This document shows positions 15,606 to 25,819 of a DNA stretch of 64,000 nucleotides, in pieces. Position numbers and translations under genes: made by a program. The notes beneath the pieces are model-generated. The model saw nothing but the letters and a program-made list of their open reading frames with translations. It did not search any database and had not been told where the DNA came from. Source of the stretch: CAYLLN01 sp964384375 (GTDB lineage: Bacteria > Planctomycetota > Planctomycetia > Pirellulales > Pirellulaceae); contig CAYLLN010000033.1 in the NCBI GenBank assembly GCA_964384375.1, forward strand, positions 1 through 64,000. The letters are read 5' to 3'. How positions within the stretch are numbered: position 1 is the stretch's first letter; every line of letters begins with the position of its first letter.

Positions 15606-18600
15606 ATGACCGAATTCTTGCCCTGGCTTTTCATGGTATTGGTGGATCTGGCCTTCAAGAGTGCCGCCATCATGCTTCTGTCTGCCGGCGCGGCGATGTT
15701 GCTGACGCGGGCGAGCGCGGCTTGGCGGCATCTGGCGTGGTCGCTCGGCGTTTTGAGCTTGCTCGCGTTACCGGTGTTTTCGCTGGCGCTTCCGGCATGG
15801 CGAGTGACCTGGTTGCCTGAGATTGCCGTGCTGCCGGAGATTGCCAGTGTGGAAGCCACGAAGACTCCTCTAGCCTCGTCGGTCGGCGTTTCCTCTGAAA
15901 TCTCATCGGCGGCTCCGCTCGATCAGCCGCTCGTCGCGATTACCCCCGCCGAGATGCCGCCGTCTGCCAGCGCGAAAGTACCGCAGCCGATCGCAGTTGC
16001 GACAAGCGAGCAAGCAACTCGCGCAAGCACGCATTCTTGGGTGGCACCCGTATGGCTCTTGGGAGCAATGATTGCGTTCGTGCCGCTCGCAGTCGGATTG
16101 TGGCAACTGACTTGGCTGCATGTTCGATCGACCCCCGTTTCCGAGCAAAGCTGGCTGACGTTGCTTGGCGAATTGTGCCAGCAATTGCGGATTGGCCGCT
16201 ATGTGCGACTGCGGCAAAGCCAGGCTGCTCTCGTGCCGCTAACGTGGGGCGCTCTGCGGCCGGTGCTCTTGGTGCCGGCGGATGCGGATGTTTGGCCACA
16301 GGGGCGGCGGCGTCTGGTGCTGCTGCACGAACTTGCGCACATTCGCCGCTGGGATTGGTTAACGCAGTTGCTGGCCCACGCCGCTTGCTCCGTGTATTGG
16401 TTCAATCCGCTCGTGTGGTATGCCACCCGGCGAATGCGGATCGAGCGCGAGCAGGCGTGCGACGACCTCGTGATTTCCTCCGGTGCGAAGGCGAGCGACT
16501 ATGCGCAAGAACTGATGCATTTGGCCCGTAGCCTCACCGACCCGCGACTGTCGTCGCTGGTCGCCGTCCCCATGGCTCGTCGCGGGGCGCTCGAAGATCG
16601 CGTCCGCGGCATTCTCGATCCGCGCCGCAGCCGGGCAGCTCTCACCACCGCCGCAGTCGGCTTGGCGGCGCTACTCGTCGCCGGGACGGTGGCGCCGCTG
16701 GCCATGTTGCGAGCCGCCCCTCCAAAGCCCGATGCACCTGCGAGTGTACCGGCTAAATCGCCCGAGGATAGGAGCGTGGCAATCACTCCGGAAGACGACA
16801 AGCCAACCAAAGACAAACCCGCAGATGCCAAGCCCGCGCAGCGTGATCCGACTCCTGAAGAGATCGAAGCTCGCACCAATGGGATTCGCATCTCGGTACT
16901 CAACTTAAAGGGAGACAAGGGGATTCCAGAATTCCGCGTCATCGCCGGGATCGACGGCGGTTCGGTGAGCGCGGACTACGTTAAGCGCACAGGCCGAACG
17001 GTCATCAACTGGCAGCCTCACACGTGCCGGATCGGCAAGGAGGGTGACTATACCTGGCCACTCGACAAGGCGTATGACGAGATGGCGATTCGTGTGGAAG
17101 CGGACGGCTATGCTCCGCAAGTCGCCTGGCCGGTACTGAAAGCGAAGGGGCGGCAACACATCGTGTTTCAATTGACGGAGGACAAAGGAGTCGCCGGCCG
17201 CGTGCTGACGCCGGACGGCAAGCCGGCCGCGGGAGCCACCGTGGCGCTTGGTCTGGCTCAAAAGGACATCGTTTGGGAAGGGGGCAAGATTCGGGGCGAC
17301 GGGGAGCCGCTGCCCGATAAGCCGGGCGACCGCTGGCGCCGGCCGACATTCGTCAAGACCGATGATGACGGCCGCTTTCACCTGCCGATGGAGTACGATC
17401 CGGCAGCCGTTTTGATCGTTCACGAATCGGGTGTCCGCGAATTGGCGTACGACGTTTGGCAAAAGTCGCCCGAGGTGACGTTGCAACCTTGGGGGAGCAT
17501 CGCCGGGCAGGTGCTCTGGAAGGACAAACCTGGCGGCGAACGGGACGTGACGATGAGCATCCATCGCGACGACTATGGGTATCCGGGCATGATCGCCAGC
17601 TATGCACGGACGAAGAGCGACAAGGAGGGGAAATTCTCATTTGATAAGCTCTTGCCGGGCCAGACGCAGATCTCGCTGCCGATCAAGGCTTCCAGTGGTG
17701 ACTCTTCGGCAAGCGAGATGATCCTGAACGGCATGTTCCAGCATGCCAAAATTGGGACGACTGGGCCGACCGCGGTGCTCCTCGGCGGCCAGGGACGGAC
17801 CGTCCAAGGGAAGCTCACTGGCCTCGATGCCTGGGAAGGGGTGACGTATCACTTCCATCCGACCGCGCCGCATATTGGATTTCCCGGCGACGATGCGGCC
17901 TGGAAGGCGTTTAGTGAGTTAAGGGCGAGCTTAGCGGGGCCGTTTTTGTTTCGCGACAAGCAGCCCGTGAGTAAGGACGGCACTTTCACGATCGAGAACA
18001 TGTTGCCGGGGAACTATCAGCTCTTTGTCTCGGCGCCGGGCTTCACGAACTACGCCGCGTCGGTGCAGTTCAAGGTTGATCCCGAAGTGCCGGGTCAGAA
18101 ACCCGCCAGCCTGGATCTGGGAGAAATCAAAGTGACGAAGCCCGGTGCAGTTCCCGGTGCGGCGCCGGGGGCAGCAGCAGCCCCGGCAGCTGCCGAACCG
18201 AAGACGACATCTGAAAGGGTTGAAATCCGCGGCAAGGCGGTCGATGACGAAACGGGGAAGCCCATCGAGCGGATGTTCGTGCAAGGTGGCCGGATCGACT
18301 CGACCAATCCCGTCAAAGTGAGCTGGGGCTACTTCGAACACCGCTCTAGTAGCCGGGACGGTTCGTTCTCGACAAGCGTGGAGTGGCATGACGGTGGCTG
18401 GACCTCACGTGTCGTCGCCGATGGCTACATTCCGCAGCCGGTGATCATGTCCGCCCCGCCCGCAGGAAGTGGCGAGATCGAAGTAGTGATCCGCCTGAAA
18501 CGCGGGCGAATGGTGAAGGGGGGCGTTCTGGACCACGCCGGCAAACCGCTCGCGGGCGCTGCGGTGTTTGCAATCGGCCCTTCGAGTTTGAACCTGGCGG

Positions 18601-19391
18601 CTGGCGCGGCGGAAAGCGCCGACGCCGTTCCGGTGAAGACCGACGATCAGGGACGGTTCGAAATCCCCGCGGGCGAAGCGAAGTTCCTGGCCGTCTCGCA
18701 CGTGGCATTTGACGCCTGGCCGGCGGAGATTCCTGCCAGCGGCGACCTGACGATCCGACTCCCCGAGCCGGCGCGGGTGGACATTGAACTGAATATCGAC
18801 GGCGCGAATCAGGAGAGCAGCGTCTTCTATCAGCTGCTCACGCACGAGCGGCCGGAATTTGCAGGACTTCAAGCGTCGCGTGCAGTCCCCATTAGCAATC
18901 CGGGCAAACTATCTCTGCCAGCGCTCCCGCCGGGCCAGTACCAGTTCTGCCGCCAGGTGTCGAGCCGGATCGGCGAACTGGGATTTGGAGGGATGCTGGA
19001 CCGCGAGTTCTTCGAGATCAAGTCGGGCGAAACGAAGGCGATTCGCTATGTTCGCGACAAAGGGGCGCGCCTGCGGGGGAGGGCAGTGGGCCCGGCCGGC
19101 ACAAAGCTGATGGGCATTCTCATCTCGGTCCAAGGGACCACGTCCGTGAAGGGCCCCTTCGACCGGGATTTTGGTACGACGTATTCTTCGCAGGCAGCCG
19201 CCGAGGATGGCAGCTTCCTCACCGAGCGTATTCCGCCGGGGAAGTATGTTGTCACCGCCGCCGCCTACACGCCGCTGACCGACGAGCAGCGTTTTCGGAC
19301 CGGAATCATTCCCCCGACATTCAATGTCGAAGTCACCGTGGAAGTGCCTGCCGAGGGAGAACTTGCCATTCCCGATCTCGTACTGAAATAG
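15606..19391 (+). CDS. M56 (BlaR1-type) sensor peptidase with long extracellular tail
   Basis: A 1261-residue protein. The N-terminal BlaR1/MecR1-type region has membrane segments near residues 8-32, 37-60 and 145-165, the zinc motif HELAH (241-245) with RREREQACDD-like third-ligand region (RIEREQACDDLVI), and a further membrane segment (AALLVAGTVAPLAMLRA, about 350-375). Instead of a penicillin-binding sensor domain, about 880 outer residues follow. They contain several carboxypeptidase-regulatory-like beta domains, for example GVAGRVLTPDGKPAAGATVAL, GSIAGQVLWKDKPGGERDV and VDDETGKPIERMFVQGG, with a linker of Ala/Pro. The pair with BlaI suggests a signal at the cell surface, perhaps a sugar or peptide, releases the repressor. 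Confidence 0.88.
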   Translation: MTEFLPWLFMVLVDLAFKSAAIMLLSAGAAMLLTRASAAWRHLAWSLGVLSLLALPVFSLALPAWRVTWLPEIAVLPEIASVEATKTPLASSVGVSSEISSAAPLDQPLVAITPAEMPPSASAKVPQPIAVATSEQATRASTHSWVAPVWLLGAMIAFVPLAVGLWQLTWLHVRSTPVSEQSWLTLLGELCQQLRIGRYVRLRQSQAALVPLTWGALRPVLLVPADADVWPQGRRRLVLLHELAHIRRWDWLTQLLAHAACSVYWFNPLVWYATRRMRIEREQACDDLVISSGAKASDYAQELMHLARSLTDPRLSSLVAVPMARRGALEDRVRGILDPRRSRAALTTAAVGLAALLVAGTVAPLAMLRAAPPKPDAPASVPAKSPEDRSVAITPEDDKPTKDKPADAKPAQRDPTPEEIEARTNGIRISVLNLKGDKGIPEFRVIAGIDGGSVSADYVKRTGRTVINWQPHTCRIGKEGDYTWPLDKAYDEMAIRVEADGYAPQVAWPVLKAKGRQHIVFQLTEDKGVAGRVLTPDGKPAAGATVALGLAQKDIVWEGGKIRGDGEPLPDKPGDRWRRPTFVKTDDDGRFHLPMEYDPAAVLIVHESGVRELAYDVWQKSPEVTLQPWGSIAGQVLWKDKPGGERDVTMSIHRDDYGYPGMIASYARTKSDKEGKFSFDKLLPGQTQISLPIKASSGDSSASEMILNGMFQHAKIGTTGPTAVLLGGQGRTVQGKLTGLDAWEGVTYHFHPTAPHIGFPGDDAAWKAFSELRASLAGPFLFRDKQPVSKDGTFTIENMLPGNYQLFVSAPGFTNYAASVQFKVDPEVPGQKPASLDLGEIKVTKPGAVPGAAPGAAAAPAAAEPKTTSERVEIRGKAVDDETGKPIERMFVQGGRIDSTNPVKVSWGYFEHRSSSRDGSFSTSVEWHDGGWTSRVVADGYIPQPVIMSAPPAGSGEIEVVIRLKRGRMVKGGVLDHAGKPLAGAAVFAIGPSSLNLAAGAAESADAVPVKTDDQGRFEIPAGEAKFLAVSHVAFDAWPAEIPASGDLTIRLPEPARVDIELNIDGANQESSVFYQLLTHERPEFAGLQASRAVPISNPGKLSLPALPPGQYQFCRQVSSRIGELGFGGMLDREFFEIKSGETKAIRYVRDKGARLRGRAVGPAGTKLMGILISVQGTTSVKGPFDRDFGTTYSSQAAAEDGSFLTERIPPGKYVVTAAAYTPLTDEQRFRTGIIPPTFNVEVTVEVPAEGELAIPDLVLK

Positions 19392-19707
19392 GCCGCTTCG
19401 TCCCTCCTCGCTAAGCGATCGAATTCGGCCGTTTTCCCCGCTCTCGCAATCCGGCATTCGCCGTGGCTACAATGGCCGCGAACGGCAGCGTTTCCGATCA
19501 TCCTTGGGAACTGTTGCCTCCACCAAAGGGCGGGGGAGTGTTCAGGCGCTCGCCTGAATTCCTGCCGTACCGGACCGGAATCTGCGCGAAGAGCCAGTGG
19601 CGCCCTGGGCTCTAAGCTCGGAGACGGGGGCATTCAAATTCGGCGAATCGTCGTCACGAGCGCCCCAGCTTGTACACGCGGCAAATTCGCCGCAGGACGC
19701 TTCCACC
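19392..19707. other. Intergenic region with short palindrome
   Basis: TTCAGGCG-CT-CGCCTGAA (19541-19558) is a near-perfect hairpin, possibly a REP-like element or terminator for the upstream gene. TACAAT at 19468-19473 resembles a -10 box, but no -35 partner is evident. No gene seen. Confidence 0.45.
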
Positions 19708-21831
19708 ATGCCTCAGGCGGTTGGCACAAATACACTTGAATCGGGCTGCTCCGAGATTGTTGCGAAGTATCGCGCGGCACGAGCTAAGGAACATGGCCAA
19801 CCGGAAGGCAAGCCGAGTCTCGGCGCTCGGATCATTTTCGATCCCCTGCAATACGCCATGTTCGACAACGTGGCCGAGGCGTTTCACTTCCACGCCGACT
19901 TGAACCCCGACCTGACGCATCTCAAACAGCCGGTCATTCAACAGTGGACAGAAGGGGAAAAGCAAAGGCCTGTCGAGCGCGTGACGGCTGCCGAGTTTCA
20001 GAGGCGCGAGCAGAAGATCGCTCACTATCTGCGTAGCATTGGCGTGCGCGCGGGGACGCGCGTGGCGATTGTCGCAGCCGATGGCCCGCATTGGCCGGCC
20101 TTTGAAACGGCGGTATGGGATGCCGACGGCGAAGTCGTCAATATCTATGTCCGGAACACGGCCGAGCGAACCGGATTTTGCCTCATCGACTCCGGGGCGA
20201 AGATCGTCGTCGTCCAGAACCAGGAGCAATTCGACAAGCTGCTCAAAGTGATGGACGCCCCGTTTCTCGTCGAAGGGCATGAGGAGCAAGACGCGTACGA
20301 ATCGACACTCGAACTTCAGAAAATCATCACGATCAACCCCGTTTCGATTCCGCCGAAGTTTGCCCGCTTCGCTTCGCTTGTGCAGTCGGCTGCGGAGATC
20401 TTCGCGGGGCCGGATCCGCCGCGGCAAATGATCTCGACGCGCGCTCCGGAGGACATCGCCAACATTGTCTATACGTCAGGCTCCAGCGGTGCTCCCAAGG
20501 GGGTACTTTGCAGCCATGGCGCGACGCTGCACAACCTGCGGATGGTCGCCCGGTCCGGGATTATCGACTTCGTAAATCTTCATCAGGCGAAAACTGAATC
20601 GGATCTACCACACGTTTTTAGCTCTCTTCCGGAGCGCGCACACGCGTTCCCAATGCGCATCGGGCAGTCGGTGGCGACCTCTCCGGCAATCGGCGTTTAT
20701 CCCGCGGAGCTGGACAAGAAGTCGAACAACATCACGCCGGAGTTCCGCGAGTCGATGGGTCGCGACCATCGCGAGAACGCCCTCGGCATCGAGCCCACTG
20801 TTCCCAAAATCCTGAGCCAACTCCGCAAGCGAATCCTGGGAAACATGGATCAGGGGGGAATGAAGGGGAAGCTTGCCAAGCTCGTGGCCCTAAACGCGGC
20901 GCGGCACCTCCGCTGCCGCGTGCAAGGGAAGTACCGTCCGCTCACAATGCTGCTCTATCAAATGCTCGCTCCGGTCCGCAGCAAAATGAGCCGCATCATC
21001 AAGACGCAGTTCGCGCAGGAGAAATTCGACGTCTTCATCAGTGGCGGGGCTGCGCTGCCGCTCGAGACGGACACTTTCTTCTGGGCACTGGGAATCCCGA
21101 TCCTCGAAGGGTACGGTTCGTCGGAAACGAATTGCCCCGTATTCATCAATCGGCTGGGCGAGTTTGGCGTCGATTACATGAACGGCACGGTCGGTTCCGC
21201 GATGGCCCCTGATGTGCACACGCGGCTTGATCCGGAGACGGGCGAATTGTTGATCAGTGCGCCGTGCCTGGCGTCGGGCTACCTGAATCGGCCGAGTGCC
21301 ACCGCCAAGGCGTGGATCACCGACGAGCAGGGAGTTCGCTGGTATCGCACGAAGGATGTCGGCGAGTTTGTGAACGGCAAGTTCCTGCGGCTCAAGGGGC
21401 GGTGCGACGACGTGCTCGTGCTCGAAAACGGAGAAAACGTCGGCGCGACCGAAGTCAGCGAGCGATTCGACGCTTGCCAGCTGGTTCAGCACGGCGTGGT
21501 CTTCGGCCACAAGAGGCCGGCACTCGTCGCTCTCGTCACACTGAACTTCAAGGAAATCAAATCTCGTGCCGGCCAGGAGGGGCTGCGTCTGGGCGACGAT
21601 TTTCACGCCTGCCCGCTCGTGAAAGGGCTGATCGAGCAGGAGATCAAGCAGTATGTAAACTCGGAAGGGCGTGTGTTCGAGAAGATCCGCCATTTCGCCA
21701 TCATTCCGCCGCTCTCGATCGAGCAAGGGACGCTGACGGGCAAGGAGGAGCCGGTGCGACGCCGGATCGAGGAGCACTACGCCGATCTGATCGAGAGTCT
21801 GTATGCGAATCCCGCGAACTGGCTGAAATAA
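19708..21831 (+). CDS. Long-chain acyl-CoA synthetase (AMP-forming)
   Basis: A 707-residue member of the adenylate-forming enzymes, activating fatty acids to acyl-CoA through an acyl-AMP. ATP-binding IVYTSGSSGAPKG, the A5-like EGYGSSETNCPVF and the RYRTKDVG/LRLKGRCDD hinge segment (YRTKDVGEFVNGKFLRLKG) are present. The end KEEPVRRRIEEHYADLIESL fits the long-chain group, with a C-terminal catalytic lysine in TLTGKEEPVRR. Start ATG 19708. It precedes acyltransferase and acyl-CoA dehydrogenase genes by 14 and then 29 bases, so it heads a lipid-metabolism operon. Chain length preference cannot be read. Confidence 0.85.
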   Translation: MPQAVGTNTLESGCSEIVAKYRAARAKEHGQPEGKPSLGARIIFDPLQYAMFDNVAEAFHFHADLNPDLTHLKQPVIQQWTEGEKQRPVERVTAAEFQRREQKIAHYLRSIGVRAGTRVAIVAADGPHWPAFETAVWDADGEVVNIYVRNTAERTGFCLIDSGAKIVVVQNQEQFDKLLKVMDAPFLVEGHEEQDAYESTLELQKIITINPVSIPPKFARFASLVQSAAEIFAGPDPPRQMISTRAPEDIANIVYTSGSSGAPKGVLCSHGATLHNLRMVARSGIIDFVNLHQAKTESDLPHVFSSLPERAHAFPMRIGQSVATSPAIGVYPAELDKKSNNITPEFRESMGRDHRENALGIEPTVPKILSQLRKRILGNMDQGGMKGKLAKLVALNAARHLRCRVQGKYRPLTMLLYQMLAPVRSKMSRIIKTQFAQEKFDVFISGGAALPLETDTFFWALGIPILEGYGSSETNCPVFINRLGEFGVDYMNGTVGSAMAPDVHTRLDPETGELLISAPCLASGYLNRPSATAKAWITDEQGVRWYRTKDVGEFVNGKFLRLKGRCDDVLVLENGENVGATEVSERFDACQLVQHGVVFGHKRPALVALVTLNFKEIKSRAGQEGLRLGDDFHACPLVKGLIEQEIKQYVNSEGRVFEKIRHFAIIPPLSIEQGTLTGKEEPVRRRIEEHYADLIESLYANPANWLK

Positions 21832-21845
21832 CGGCGGGCAATCAA

Positions 21846-23291
21846 ATGGCAGGATTCAATCCGAAAGACTTCGCCAAACCGATCCCGAGCCGGCTCGTCA
21901 TGGGAATGATGGGCCCGGTGAATCGCTATCTCATTTTGCAGGGCGTTCCCGGTCTGCGGCGGCTGCCCCTGGCTTGGCAGCTGCCGCTGGTGGGGGACGT
22001 TCCGAATCCCGGCAGCACGGCCAAGGTGCTGGAAGTCGATTTTCCGGCGAGCGAGATCGCCCGATTCAAACAGTTTATCAACCCGGGCACGGCGGCGTTC
22101 ATCGGCCCAAATCATCCCGAGTTCTGGACCGACTGGAGTCTCGACAAGTACTTTGCCGACGCGGTTTCGCCCAGGATGGCCCACTGGGCCTGGTATGGAA
22201 CGGTCAACGCCAACCCGTTCATGCAGCGATTCTGGCTCCGCAACAACCTGATCTCCAACGCCCCCAACGGCAAGGACGAAGCGAAACAGTACGCCATCGA
22301 TTGGGTGAAAAAGGGACACGGCAATTTGCTGCATCCAGAGGGGAGTGTGCATTGGACCGCCGACAAGGTGCAAACGATCTTCGGCGGCATCATCGACATG
22401 AGCCTGCGCACCAGCCGCGAGCTGATCGACGCGGGGGATACTCGGCCGGTTTATGCCGTTCCCATGCTCAGCAAGTACTTCTTCGTCGAGGACGTGAGCG
22501 CGGCACTTGCCAATGAAATTAGCCTGATTGAACGAAAGCTCGATTTTGCGAGCGATCGTCAGGCGAGGCTGGAGGATCGCCTTTTCCAGCTGCAACGACA
22601 GATCCTTGTCAGGCAGTTGTCGGCACTCGGCTCGTCCCGGGCACAAGTCGAAGTCACTCCGCGCACCTTCTTCGCGATACAGCACGAGTTCCAAGACGAA
22701 TTGCTGGAGCGGCTTCGCACCACTTACGGTGTACGCACCGGAGAGTTGCCCGCTCAGCTCCGTTCGTACGAGAAGGAAATCAAACTGCTCCGGCCCGCAA
22801 AACGCACGGAACCGAACGATCCCTCGCTCCGCCGGTATAAGGAAGAAACGAAGCTCGTCGCGGAAATTCGCCGGCTCGACACCTTCCAGGCGGAGGTCTA
22901 TGCCACGGAAACGCTGACCCAGGAACAAATTGCCGAGACGCTCAAACGGACGAAACGCGATCTGGTGAACTTTACGGCGCTCGACGGCCTGCGCAACGTG
23001 ATGCCGGTTGCCGCGGGCTGGCGTAAGGTCATTTTGCGCTGCGGCGAACCGATCAACATTCGCGAGCGGCTGGAGCAACACCGGGGCGATTCGACGGAGC
23101 TTTCCGAGCAACTTCTGATTGAATTCCGCAAGCGGATGCAAGCGAAGCTCGACGAGCTAATCGCCATGAGCAAACCGGTGACCGAGCGGTTTGCCCGGCC
23201 TAACCCTTTCGCTGCTGCCGACTTGCCCCGTTGCCCGACGCCAAATCTGTCCGAAACTGAAGCGGCAGTCGCCGCAGGCGCTCGCACTTGA
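21846..23291 (+). CDS. PlsC-like acyltransferase domain protein
   Basis: A 481-residue protein. NHPEFWTD gives the NHx(4-5)D acyltransferase motif, and HPEGSVHW the EGT/S-type second block, as in 1-acylglycerol-3-phosphate acyltransferases. The C-terminal half is unusually long, helical and charged (EISLIERKLDFASDRQARL, TLKRTKRDLVNFTALDGL), and ends with a stretch rich in Pro/Ala. It follows the acyl-CoA synthetase by 14 bases. The likely job is moving activated acyl chains to a lipid or alcohol; the acceptor is not evident. No membrane segment is obvious except a weakly hydrophobic N-terminus. Confidence 0.75.
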   Translation: MAGFNPKDFAKPIPSRLVMGMMGPVNRYLILQGVPGLRRLPLAWQLPLVGDVPNPGSTAKVLEVDFPASEIARFKQFINPGTAAFIGPNHPEFWTDWSLDKYFADAVSPRMAHWAWYGTVNANPFMQRFWLRNNLISNAPNGKDEAKQYAIDWVKKGHGNLLHPEGSVHWTADKVQTIFGGIIDMSLRTSRELIDAGDTRPVYAVPMLSKYFFVEDVSAALANEISLIERKLDFASDRQARLEDRLFQLQRQILVRQLSALGSSRAQVEVTPRTFFAIQHEFQDELLERLRTTYGVRTGELPAQLRSYEKEIKLLRPAKRTEPNDPSLRRYKEETKLVAEIRRLDTFQAEVYATETLTQEQIAETLKRTKRDLVNFTALDGLRNVMPVAAGWRKVILRCGEPINIRERLEQHRGDSTELSEQLLIEFRKRMQAKLDELIAMSKPVTERFARPNPFAAADLPRCPTPNLSETEAAVAAGART

Positions 23292-23320
23292 CAGCCGTTC
23301 GGATTCTCCAGGTGGATAAC

Positions 23321-25669
23321 ATGCTTTCACAGTCGGAATCTGAAACCCCAATCGAAAATGACCCGGAAAGCGTCGTCAATCTCGACTATGCAGTGTCCGA
23401 CGCACGGGCGAATCTCGCCGCGGCAGGATCGCTGCTCGACCTTTCCCCGGCACACGCGGAGTATGCCCGGCGGCTGGCGGCGATCGTCGCTCGCGAAGCG
23501 CCGCTCGAGCGGGTTCTGGAATGGGACCGGGCCAAAATGCCCCCGCTGCCTGTCTTGCGGGCGATGGTGGACGAAGGGATTTTCGTCAGCGGCGTGCCGA
23601 TTCCAGACTGGGCGTACGCCCGTACGTTTGCGGCCAAACTTGTTCGCTCCGGCGTGATCGCTGCGGATGCTCCTTCACGTCTCGATCATGCGCGGGGAAG
23701 CAGCCGGCAAGCGCAGGAAGAGTTTCTCAAGCAACTCGGCCGCAATGGCCACGCCCGGGCGATGGGAATTGCCGCACAAGCGACCGCGCGCCTCGGCGGC
23801 GTCGGCATTGGAACGTTCATGGGGGTGAGCACCGGGCTCTCCGCCCAAACGATTTATCGCGTCGGCACGCTCGCGCAGCAGGCGTTTTGGCTCAATGCCC
23901 TCAATCGCGGCATCTTCACCTACGGCTTCGCTCTGACCGAGAAGAACGCCGGCTCCGATCCGCGCAGCATGACGACGACGTTCGTCAAAGAGATAGGGGA
24001 GGGGGGGCAAGCGGTCTATCGTCTGAACGGCGACAAGAAGTTCATCGGCAACGCGGCCCGCGTCTTGGATTCCGCCGGCAACGTCGTCCATCGGGGCGCC
24101 GACTTCCTGCTCGTCTTTGCCGTCGATGATCCGGCCAAGCCACCGAAGGATCGCGTCTTTCACTGCTTTCTGGTGCCGCGCGGGCGGATCGGCGAGGAGA
24201 ACATTCGGCATACCGGGGGCGAATGGAACAAGACCGGCTTGCGAGAGGTTAACAACGGCAATTTCGATCTACGCGACGTCGTTGTTCCCGATTGCTGCGT
24301 GCTCGGGACGCCCGGCGAGAATATGTATCCCAAGCTCCTCGGCACGCTCGATGTGACGCGCTTCCTCGTCGGCGCGATGGGGGTCGGCACGGCCGAAGCA
24401 GCACTGGAAATCGCGCAGCAATACTCGCAGCAACGGAACCAGAATGGAATTCCGATCGCCCGCTATCCGATGATCGCCCATCCCTTACGCGAACTCGAAG
24501 CGAGGGTGCTTGTCGGCAGACTGCTGATTCAGGAGGCGGCAACCCTCGTCGATCAGGCCGACGGCGACCGGCAGCAACTGTCGGACAAGATGACCGCAAT
24601 GCTCGCGGAAGTGGCCGAGAGCGAGGCGGAGCTGGCAAGCCTTTTCGCGTTGCATTCCGCGCGAGACATCCAGCAGGCATGTGATGAGGCAATCGCCAAG
24701 TGCAAGACGGCGCTCGACGAGAGCGGGCAACGGCTGAAGCTGAGTGAGCGCAAGGCGATGCTCCGGGACGCGATCCACTCGCTGCATGCGCAAACTCGCA
24801 AGTTGCGAGATCATGCGCCGGCCGATGCTGTGGCCCAAGCGAAGTCCGTCTTTCGTCGCAGCCAAAAGGTGCTCGACGCGATGAACGATGCCGAGGAGCC
24901 GACGCGTTTCGGCACCGAAACGGCTATGGCCAAGCTCTATGGGAGCGAGCTCGCACAGCAGGCGATCTATCAGGCTCGGCAAACACTCGGCGGCAACGGC
25001 TACCTGGAAAATCCCGAGGAAGGGCTCGGCCTCGGCAAGCGCTCGCGCGATGCCGAAGTGCTGACCATCTATGAAGGGCAGTCGAACATCCAGCGCGGCA
25101 TCATCGCGCAGGGCATCCTGATGCAGCATCTTAAAAAGGTGCGGATGCCCCTCCTGGCACCCGGCGCGATCTGGCAGAAGCTGAACTTCCTGTTGCTCAA
25201 AAGCCGCCTGACGAAGGAGACGCACTACAAAATTTTGATGAGCACGTCGCGCACGCCGGTCGAGCGGACCAACGCCGCCTTCAAGTACGCGGTGGTGGAC
25301 GTGATGGGGCGCTACAGCCAATCGCTGCAGGCCGTCAAGGAGCGATGGCGGCGCGAGGGAGTTCCAGCCGAGTATCGGGACTGGGACGAAGGGAGCATTG
25401 AGCGGCAGCAGAACTTTCTGGCGGCGAATCCGATTCAAGCCCGGCTCGCGCTGCTCGCTGATTTGGCTGTGTATCGCAAGCTCATTCATCTTGCCAGCCG
25501 CGAATTGGAACGGAGCCGGCAGATTGCAGCTCCCACTACCGAACGGGAGCAGCAGCGGGAGTTACTGGAAGAATTCCTCGTCCTCGGAGTCGAACGAGTG
25601 CTGGAGCTGGTGGGACGCCTATCGGGAGACTACCTGGCAATGGTCGAACGGAAACTTCAGCTCGATTAG
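23321..25669 (+). CDS. Acyl-CoA dehydrogenase with internal insertion
   Basis: A 782-residue FAD enzyme of fatty-acid oxidation. The middle domain has TEKNAGSDPRS and YRLNGDKKFIGNAARV, and the C-terminal domain has QTLGGNGYLENPEEG with catalytic glutamate in TIYEGQSNIQRG. Start ATG 23321 is supported by AGGTGG upstream. The usual length is about 380-600; here a charged helical insertion of roughly 100 residues (around 430-530, for example ACDEAIAKCKTALDESGQR) splits the C-terminal helical domain, and a long tail follows. It is the third gene of the lipid operon. It may act on very long or branched acyl chains; this is inference. Confidence 0.85.
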   Translation: MLSQSESETPIENDPESVVNLDYAVSDARANLAAAGSLLDLSPAHAEYARRLAAIVAREAPLERVLEWDRAKMPPLPVLRAMVDEGIFVSGVPIPDWAYARTFAAKLVRSGVIAADAPSRLDHARGSSRQAQEEFLKQLGRNGHARAMGIAAQATARLGGVGIGTFMGVSTGLSAQTIYRVGTLAQQAFWLNALNRGIFTYGFALTEKNAGSDPRSMTTTFVKEIGEGGQAVYRLNGDKKFIGNAARVLDSAGNVVHRGADFLLVFAVDDPAKPPKDRVFHCFLVPRGRIGEENIRHTGGEWNKTGLREVNNGNFDLRDVVVPDCCVLGTPGENMYPKLLGTLDVTRFLVGAMGVGTAEAALEIAQQYSQQRNQNGIPIARYPMIAHPLRELEARVLVGRLLIQEAATLVDQADGDRQQLSDKMTAMLAEVAESEAELASLFALHSARDIQQACDEAIAKCKTALDESGQRLKLSERKAMLRDAIHSLHAQTRKLRDHAPADAVAQAKSVFRRSQKVLDAMNDAEEPTRFGTETAMAKLYGSELAQQAIYQARQTLGGNGYLENPEEGLGLGKRSRDAEVLTIYEGQSNIQRGIIAQGILMQHLKKVRMPLLAPGAIWQKLNFLLLKSRLTKETHYKILMSTSRTPVERTNAAFKYAVVDVMGRYSQSLQAVKERWRREGVPAEYRDWDEGSIERQQNFLAANPIQARLALLADLAVYRKLIHLASRELERSRQIAAPTTEREQQRELLEEFLVLGVERVLELVGRLSGDYLAMVERKLQLD

Positions 25670-25819
25670 CGCCCAGCGTCTTTGGACGGCTGTCCGACCT
25701 AGTCCCCCACGCCACGGTCGCGGAAGTGGGCTTCGGAGAGCCAGGTTGCCGCGGCAGCCTGCTGCTTCTTAATCGAAAGAACGAGCGCAATTCCGGTCAC
25801 TTCGACCTGCTGCTGCAGC

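Noticed and set aside
24485..25489. Minus-strand open frame antisense to the acyl-CoA dehydrogenase
   Set aside because: Shadow of a well-supported gene on the other strand.
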